Source: Lenisia limosa (Eukaryota; Breviatea). Taken from it: 20,407 bases of DNA. Every line of letters begins with the position of its first letter. Position 1 is the stretch's first letter. Below are positions 1 through 6,653 of the stretch, piece after piece. The notes beneath the pieces are model-generated. The model was not told the origin of the DNA and ran no database searches. It worked only from the letters and a program-made list of their open reading frames with translations. The position numbers and the translations under genes are program-made. Location of the stretch: NCBI GenBank assembly GCA_001655205.1, contig LPNZ01004111.1, positions 1-20,407 of the forward strand. The letters are read 5' to 3'.

Positions 1-65
1 GTGAAACGGTGGAAACGAAATTGATATTGAAGAAAATCGAAAAGGAAAAATAAAAGAAGCACCAG

Positions 66-156
66 CAGAGCTTCACTTCGGTTCGAAAACAAAAACTGAA
101 TTTCTCAATAATTCCTCGAAACCTATCGATATTATCCCAAACCGAAGTGAAGCCTG
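66..156. repeat. Palindromic MITE-like element, copy 1
   Basis: A 91-bp near-palindrome. The left end reads CAGAGCTTCACTTCGGTTCG and the right end is its inverted partner (CCGAAGTGAAGCCTG). The centre has CCTCGAAACCTATCGATA, which matches the core of the other copies. The flanks AGCACCAG (58-65) and AGCACAAT (157-164) agree at 6 of 8 positions, which could be a decayed 8-bp target-site duplication. It lies in an intron of the minus-strand RasGEF gene, downstream of the donor at 220. No open reading frame fits inside, so it is non-autonomous. Confidence 0.8.
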
Positions 157-220
157 AGCACAATGCATCGCTGGTTGTCAAGCGCATCCTATTACCACCC
201 CCAATTACTCCCCCTCCAAC

Positions 221-2954
221 AAAAAAGTGGAATTGCAGGAGCTTTGATCTGCTTCAGAAGGGTCCTGTATTTGTGGTAGTTCCGCTCAAAAGACAGGAGG
301 GCCTTAACTGACTCCAATTGCGCTTCTTCTTTCTTTGAGACATACTGGGGGGGGGGGGGNNNNNNNNNNNNNNNNNNNNNNNNNNNNNNNNNNNNNNNNN
401 NNNNNNNNNNNNNNNNNNNNNNNNNNNNNNNNNNNNNNNNNNNNNNNNNNNNNNNNNNNNNNNNNNNNNNNNNNNNNNTAGGCCATAGCAAAAGCCATGT
501 CATAGTTCTGCTGCTCCACGAGAATCTGGACTGTGAAAGGTGGAAAGAGGGGAAGTGACTAATATGTATATTACTTAATAACCTGAATATGGAATTAGAC
601 CCCCTCAACCCTGGCAAATTTGATAAACTGGCAGAGGATTTCACCCCTTTTTTTGCTCTCTTTTTCAGCCAAAACTGTGGCTTGGCAAAACATCGAGATC
701 TGAAGGAATTAAATAATAGTGTTTTATTAACAAAAAAACAGTACAGGATTCTATGAGTACCCGAAGCTAAATGGCAAAATGACAAGCAAAGAAATTGGAA
801 ATAAAAATTGTGACCCCCCTCCCCTCTTTCTCACTCACTTTATTGTGGAATGAAGCACAGGCAAGTAAGTTGGGTGACAGATGTGGCTTCTTCTCCCAAT
901 TAGCGAACAGAAGCTCACACGGCCGTATCCTGGGTGGGGTATTAGGCTTCCTTACGGTCCGAAAAAAGACCGGTAAAATATCGATATTTATCGAGGATCT
1001 ATGGGAAATTCAGTCATTTTTCTCATAATTGATTGACATTTATTCAGATAAAAGAAGCAGTCAGCTTTGTATCGACTCACCTCTTAAAACAGCACCATTG
1101 ATATTTGATGAGCAGAAACGCTGTTTCGTGAAGAGGAAGATAGCTCAACTTCCACCTGTACTTCTCGTCCCTGAGAGAGTAAGTTGCTGAGAATTTGAAA
1201 ATTCTACACGAGTTTCAATACTAGAGTTGAAAAATGAATACCATGTATAAAGAAAGAAGATTCCCTTCGTCCATTCAACGGAACCCCCATATCTTCCCAC
1301 AAACTTATCCGAAATAGTTGGAGTTTCCATGTCAGTGACAAAGCTCTTAAAAGGGTCGTGGACGGGATGAATGAGCTTGAGTGTGAAGAACATGTGAATT
1401 ATGAAAGAATGTGATGAGCAATCTGACATGCGAGACTACTGCCTTTCCAGTAACAAAAAAACAATTCTTCTGGACTGGCTCAACTGTCTTTACTTCCAAT
1501 TGACAACTCCAGCAACCTCAATACCCATCATCACCCAATACCCAGCATCCCCCCACCTTCCGGACAAGTGCTCTGAGATCGGCAAGAAGTGTCGTATCTG
1601 TTATCCTGTGCAGCGCCTTGTTGCAAAACGACAATACTTTTGCTGCAGAGTAAAATAGGCAGCAAAACAACAGCTGAACACATGTATCTGGCAAACAAGC
1701 TGCAACAGTTACATTTCCAATTTATTGACTTATAGTGGTGACATGAAATTCCACTCACATCTGAAAGGCCCATCATCCATGTCAGGAAATCGGTACTCGA
1801 TCCACAGAGATAAAAGCAGAATAATTCTAGGGTATCAGAAAGAAAAAGAAAAAGCAGAAAGATTTGCAACTGGTGAAGAAAAGAAAACTAGCTAGAACAC
1901 CATAATCCCGAAAAGTACATAATAGATAAATATAATCTTCTCAGAATGTTGAAAAGTAAGATTTCCGGAGATATCATGATGGGATTCCGCGGCTTCGGCT
2001 ACTACCTTGCCTCTATGCCCATTTGGGTCACGAAGCAACAAATGCCCCAAAAACCGTGAATTGATCCATGACGCCTTATGTCGATGGAATGTGATTTCTT
2101 TAGGTGTCCACTCTTGTCGTACACGAGTGGAAAATGCAAATCTGTGGGAAGGGTAAAAAAAAAAAAAAGCAAATTGGGGGAGGAGTATCATGTTAACATT
2201 TCCAAAGAACACACAAGAAAAAGCAGCACCATACTTTGATGTTAAATGCTCAAGCAGCTCCTCTCCGGAAATAATGTAGGGATGCGTCAGCATGAAGTGT
2301 TTCGGGTAACTTTTACCTGGAAGGGGGTCGGAAGACTGTATGAATATTGAAAACAGGTTTGTAGCTTATTAACAGGAGGGTTCCCTGTGCAAGATACAGT
2401 GACTGTGTAAGTCTTGACTGACAGAACCGGATTTTTTCAGAAAAAATCCATCAAAATTTAACCAGTGTGACTTCAAATTTTTCTGTGGGCCACTTGGGTA
2501 GTAACACCCGCAGATTTGAAAAAACAAGTCCAAATAGATATATACATAATTTATATAGAATGGATCTGCATCCAAATCCCCTTTCCCACTTCTGAAAGTA
2601 GGGTCCAAAAGTTTCTTCAGGATCTTCTCTCGAGAGGCTTGTAAGATCGTCACCTCTCCTACACATAGTCAAAAGAGCTCGCGACAATTCTCTGTGTATA
2701 TGGATTATTGTGGAACGGAAGATAAAGAAAGCAGAGCGAAGAAGACAAAACAGGACCATTAAAGAAAATAAGGAACCCAAAATAGACACCTCTGAATAAC
2801 CATCACCAAGGAGGCATAACTCTTTAAAACACAGTGCTAAGTGCACGTATAAACCAGTAAGCGGTGAAAATACCGTCTTTTCAATAACGGGAAACAGAAA
2901 CCTACCGTCGTTATCATAGCCGAAGATCACGCCTTCTTCCTGTGGCAGGCCCTG
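221..2954 (-). CDS. Ras-family guanine nucleotide exchange factor (REM + CDC25 domains), partial
   Basis: RasGEFs bind a Ras-like GTPase at membranes and eject GDP. Exons in coding order: 2906-2954, 2590-2658, 2230-2316, 2006-2141, 1759-1826, 1557-1642, 1242-1375, 1081-1170, 839-929, 610-699, 525 down to the gap at 479, and 221-344. All inspected splice phases agree. The REM (RasGEF_N) part includes SREKILKKLLDP, HFMLTHPYIISGEELLEHL and LWIEYRFPDMDD. The CDC25 domain begins around LPLHETAFLLIKYQW and continues with RIRPCELLFANW, the SPNLLA block, RGEILCQFIKFARILVEQQN and FERNYHKYRTLLKQIKAPAI. The exon at 1242-1375 (LIHPVHDPFKSF...) links the two domains and I do not recognise it. The start exon was not found: exon 2906-2954 opens in phase 0 after an intron. 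The C-terminal catalytic half, including the helical hairpin, lies beyond the left edge. Part of the domain falls in the 360-478 gap. Domain calls rest on recognised motifs, not on an alignment. Confidence 0.85.
360..478. other. Assembly gap (119 N)
   Basis: A run of N that directly follows a poly-G run (about 348-359). On the minus strand that run is a poly-C polypyrimidine tract ending in the AG acceptor of the RasGEF exon 221-344. The gap swallows the end of the preceding RasGEF exon and its donor. The true length is unknown. Confidence 0.95.
943..1026. repeat. Palindromic MITE-like element, diverged copy 2
   Basis: TAGGCTTCCTTACGGTCCG, then AAAAAAGACCGGTAAAATA, TCGATA, TTTATCGAGGAT and ATTCAGTCATTTTTCT, follows the same order as the copy at 4702-4800 (TAGGGTTTCACTTCGGTTCG, AAAAAGACC, ATATCGATA, TCGAGGATTTATCGATA, ATTCAGTCTTTTTT). 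The right terminal repeat has decayed. It sits in the RasGEF intron 930-1080, just upstream (on +) of the acceptor at 930. Confidence 0.65.
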
Positions 2955-3508
2955 CTGCAAGTCGTAAATTGAATTAGTTACGTAAATAGAGGAAAGATGA
3001 CTTGGCGAACAACAAGAGTCTAAAAATGCTCGCCCCTCACCCTTTCAGTGCCTCCCATGTTTCAAATAATCTGGCTTTAATTCACATAATATATAACTTC
3101 GTGTCTAGATTTTCCTCTACCTTGTGAACTTGCTTTAAAATCGATGAAAATGCAAAACAACTTTTACAGGGCCTGATTTTCAATATTTCACCGCTCCCTT
3201 TGAAATCTCAAACGCTTCAAGTTTCTATTTAACTGGTTCAATTCGTTTGTTTCTTTTGAAGAAAACAATATCTTTTAGACTCGATAATTTTCCGATATAT
3301 TTCGATAAATTTTACGATTTTTGCAGACGTTGCTGCGCCTTCGGCCTTTCGTTACCTTTCATGTTTAGATATGTTCCACTCCTACTTTAATAAGAATAAA
3401 ATCAGTGCATTTATATTTGTGTGCCTTTTCTGGATCTGTCAATCTCAGATCCTGTAAGCGGTCCCGAAAACAGAACGAACAATACCCTTACTTTGCTAAT
3501 GATCACAG
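2955..3508. other. Region without a recognised gene between divergent genes
   Basis: AT-rich sequence between the first recovered RasGEF exon (minus) and the first candidate exon of the FReD gene (plus). It probably holds the 5' exons and promoters of both genes. A minus-strand ATG near 3363, followed by AAAG|GTAACG, resembles a mini first exon, but its splice phase does not fit the next RasGEF exon. No reliable coding stretch was found. Confidence 0.5.
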
Positions 3509-3607
3509 GTTAAAGCCAGACAACTCTCTGGGAGTCCCTGATGCCACCACCCCCTCGTCACCTGTTCCTCTTTCGGTTGTCACTGCTTTAGAAGCCAGGA
3601 TTGCCGA
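3509..3607 (+). CDS. Candidate upstream exon of the FReD-like gene (Pro/Ser segment plus coiled-coil start)
   Basis: A 99-nt stretch bounded by a good acceptor (gatcacag) and a plausible donor (GCCGA|gtagga). The plus frame reads LKPDNSLGVPDATTPSSP followed by PLSVVTALEARIAE. The last part has the heptad look of a coiled coil, which often precedes fibrinogen-type domains. The minus strand is also open across this stretch, and the link to the exon at 4104-4165 crosses unresolved sequence and a gap. Membership in the FReD gene is therefore an inference. Confidence 0.4.
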
Positions 3608-3959
3608 GTAGGATGGCCTAAACCCTGCAACCTCAACGGCCTTATAGACGAGGGGATCTCGAGACCTAGTCTTATTGCCCCTCTTAAAATATGTTCTCCT
3701 TTGAGGACGTTATCAATATTTAAGATTATATAATTCTATCCTGCAGAGGGTGTGGACAGCTTCGGCCAGATACAAACTTGTTTTTTTATTTCTCATTGAT
3801 ATATATAACCCCATTTGGAACACTCTTTGACAGTCCAATGCTCTCAAGACATTTTCTTTACATCTTTACAATTCAACTTTGCCTTGAGTTAATTTTCTTT
3901 CCACCAAATCGAAGGCACGATTGGAATCTTGCAACGCCCTGGAATTGTTTTTTTTTTTT
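3608..3959. other. Likely intron or 5' region before the gap
   Basis: AT-rich sequence ending in poly-T at 3950-3959. An ATG at 3838 opens a hydrophobic run (MLSRHFLYIFTIQLC) that could be a signal peptide in the frame of the FReD exon after the gap, but the intervening 144 N prevent any test. Nothing else is recognised. Confidence 0.4.
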
Positions 3960-4103
3960 NNNNNNNNNNNNNNNNNNNNNNNNNNNNNNNNNNNNNNNNN
4001 NNNNNNNNNNNNNNNNNNNNNNNNNNNNNNNNNNNNNNNNNNNNNNNNNNNNNNNNNNNNNNNNNNNNNNNNNNNNNNNNNNNNNNNNNNNNNNNNNNNN
4101 NNN
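3960..4103. other. Assembly gap (144 N)
   Basis: A run of N that directly follows a poly-T run and ends inside an exon of the FReD-like gene. It hides the 5' boundary of that exon and probably further N-terminal coding sequence. Confidence 0.95.
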
Positions 4104-6369
4104 CAGCACGGTGACCGAAGGCCTAGGAAGAGAGGGGTATTCGTGCAAGGAATTATATGACAGAGGTGGGGAGGGTGCTCTGTGTAGTTCTTCCCAATGG
4201 TGTTTGTGGGTAGTCCTCTGTGCGAACATAGATCATATGATACTCACGTTTCATGGTGGTAGTCTATAGGCAGGTACAACTTTCGTTCCCTATTTCCATA
4301 CCCAGGCTCCAAGCATAAGTCTTTATCTCCATACCCAGGCTTCAACACGGGTGTCTTCAGTATCAAGTCTTTGGATGGAACGGAATCTTTCCCAGCGTAC
4401 TGTGACATGGATCGTGAAGATGGCCCCTGGATGCTTGTGCTCAACTACTTCTATGTTGGAGGGGGTATCCATAATAAGAATTCGATCACTATTTTTGGAG
4501 ACATTTTGCCAACCCACAGTTGACCTCTGACATTCCTCAGGATGGCAGTGTTCAACTTTCAGCTGAGATGGAGCCCTTGACTACCACGTTTCCCATGTAC
4601 AAGCCGAGAGTTTTGGGTGGGTGATGAAGAGATCTGTCTTCTTTGCGGGTAAGTCCAATGAGTGCCGAAGTAAAACCCAGCTAACATCTTCTTCTTAGGA
4701 CTAGGGTTTCACTTCGGTTCGAAAAAGACCAATACAATATCGATAGTTTTCGAGGATTTATCGATATATTCAGTCTTTTTTGAACCGAAGTGAAACCCTC
4801 CTTAGGACCAATAAAGATACAATATTTTACGTCAGAAAGAACGTTAAACTGTTTTATAATACATTATTTTGACTACGCTTTAGGAGAATCATCGCTTGGA
4901 CAAAGCGATTGGGGGTCAGCTTCCAAAGCCCTCATGTCAAAGGTGAGAGGTTGTTTGTGTTCTACTTTCTTTTAATTTCGTTTTTATGATTTTGAAATGA
5001 TATTATGATACCATGATGGGTTTTCTTTCATGGGTTTAGATCAGTTTCTCTACCATGCGGTTTTATTGCTATGCAGACAGTGTTGGACGTACCATGCACT
5101 TCAAGTAAGCAATGCAGATTATAGGTGCTACTGTTTATTTTTTGTTTTTTTTTTGCAGTCACTACTTTTATAACGAAATCTTTTCCTTTTAGTATGGACA
5201 AATAATATGCTATTTTGGAGGATTTTCTTTTATGCAAAGGAATAACCACTTCCAGAGTTACAAGTGATGCGATTGCTGAGTATTTCAAAACGGGTGGGTA
5301 AACCGGTCTTTAGCTTGGATGGTGCTCTTTTCATCTCTTTTTTCTGTATACTACATGTACACCTTTTATTCACTCATTTGTCTATTTTTCGTGTTACCTC
5401 TGGGGCATTATTTAAAAGGTTCTTAGAGAAGACAATATTCTTGACCATAACATACCAGTACAGTGTCATTAGGTAAAAGTTACTTCCAAGGAACTTAGCA
5501 TTGCTTTTCTTTCATATCTGAATGAAAGTGGCCTCCTGCCATAAAAATGTATTACTCCCCACATTCGAAATGTACAAGGCCTTTGTTTCTGGACAGTTAT
5601 AGATACTCTTTCAGAACTTCATTTCTTGAAAAAGGCAAAGCAGCCTTCATTTTTTTTTTTTTTTATCAACCTCACATTGGATAACCATTTAGGAAGCAAC
5701 GACGTGGGCCTCAGAACCCAACAGATTACTGACTATAAGGTTTACTGGGGACTGCTTCTGTTTTTGTTTTGCCAACCCTGCTGTGTATGTGAAGCTATTT
5801 CATGGTGAGAGGTAAATGATCATTCTGACGTATCCAAGGCAGCTACACTGTTAGAAGGCCATGATGCTATTATACCCCATGGGGATGTGGTATGTTGGTG
5901 TCTCTACCCATTTTGTTTGTGGCAAATAATCAAGAGGGGGGGAGGGTTAATCATATATCAAAAGAATACAATTCTCATGTGTAAATCAATTCATAGTGCT
6001 CCAATTCTGCTTCAGTCTTTCGAAAGCTGATTCTAGCACCTTACTCATTTCTTAGATCATCAATACAAATCCCTCCAACTACCCCATGCTATACCACACT
6101 GTATTTGTCGCCTCAGCCAACCATTGGGTCTTGCCCACCCCAGATTATGAGGTGGGAACTGCTGTGTTTAATGTTCAAAACTAGCTGAATACATAAAACC
6201 TCTTTAAAAGCGGCTGTTGGTTTTGAGGGGAGTTTTTGAAATCATGCCTTGACTCATTCTTGTTTTCGTGACATCTCACTTTAGCCTCACCGTGTAGAGC
6301 CGGTTTTATTGTGACGATACCGGGGCCGTAAGTAGACCCAACACCATCCATCACATTTGGGTCCAATAG
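4104..6369 (+). CDS. Fibrinogen-related (FReD-like) domain protein, 5' end incomplete
   Basis: Exons: 4104-4165 (5' end in the gap), 4339-4464, about 4501-4616, 4884-4942, 5040-5104, 5256-5293, 5693-5739, 6056-6151 and 6298-6369 with stop TAG. Splice phases agree everywhere except at 4464/4501. The protein runs YSCKELYDRG, FNTGVFSIKSLDG, then the diagnostic PAYCDMDREDGPWMLVLNY, then LGQSDWGSASKALMSK, FSTMRFYCYADSVGRTMHFK, TSDAIAEYFKTG, SANHWVLPTPDYE, SRFYCDD and ends NTIHHIWVQ. This matches the layout of secreted fibrinogen-C-like lectin domains: an SC..L start, a YCDM block, a WG.AS block, an RFYC strand and a closing H.IWV strand. Family members usually bind sugars or matrix ligands outside the cell. 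No signal peptide is confirmed because the N-terminus is in the gap. The intron 4617-4883 carries a MITE. Confidence 0.75.
4694..4808. mobile_element. Complete MITE copy 3 with 8-bp target-site duplication (hAT-like)
   Basis: The element spans 4702-4800 (99 bp). The left end TAGGGTTTCACTTCGGTTCG and the inverted right end (reading GAGGGTTTCACTTCGGTTC on the minus strand) form long terminal inverted repeats. The pairing continues through AAAAAGAC and ATCGAT, so almost the whole element can fold into one hairpin. It is flanked by the identical 8-mer CTTAGGAC at 4694-4701 and 4801-4808. An 8-bp duplication and ends starting YAGGG are typical of hAT-superfamily elements, so the hAT assignment is an inference from these two signs. 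It lies in a FReD gene intron and has no coding capacity. Confidence 0.8.
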
Positions 6370-6653
6370 GCCCCTAGCCTTTATTATTGTATTATGTGTT
6401 ATGTGTTATGTTGATTATATAAATGTATTATGTATCTTACATTGATTAGTATTTGACATACCATATAATAAATATCATATGTAACCTAGCCTGTATTTTT
6501 CATTATTCCCACTTTCCATTTATACCAAGGCCACCCAGCACAAGGCTCAACCCCTCTTTATCCATAGGAACCGCAAAACATCCATCATGTGATCAGGAGA
6601 CGAAATACTAACTTTGTCACGTACCAACGCGGCTACCAAGATTGCTTAAGTGC
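6370..6653. other. Convergent 3' spacer with poly(A) signals
   Basis: A 284-bp spacer between the stop codons of the FReD-like gene (plus) and EXOSC2 (minus). A plus-strand AATAAA lies at 6467-6472, about 100 nt past the FReD stop. On the minus strand AATAAA occurs at 6380-6385, about 270 nt past the EXOSC2 stop. If both are used the two 3' UTRs overlap. The middle is AT-rich with imperfect TTATGTG repeats. No gene seen. Confidence 0.55.

Noticed and set aside
2451-2960. Long minus-strand open frame of 169 codons
   Set aside because: It joins a real RasGEF exon (2906-2954) to intron sequence and to a second exon (2590-2658) read in the wrong frame. Splice signals and domain motifs show these are separate exons.
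3281-3325. TCGATA-rich stretch as another MITE copy
   Set aside because: It shares only short TCGATA and ATTT words with the element core and lacks any trace of the terminal repeats; AT-rich sequence can produce this by chance.
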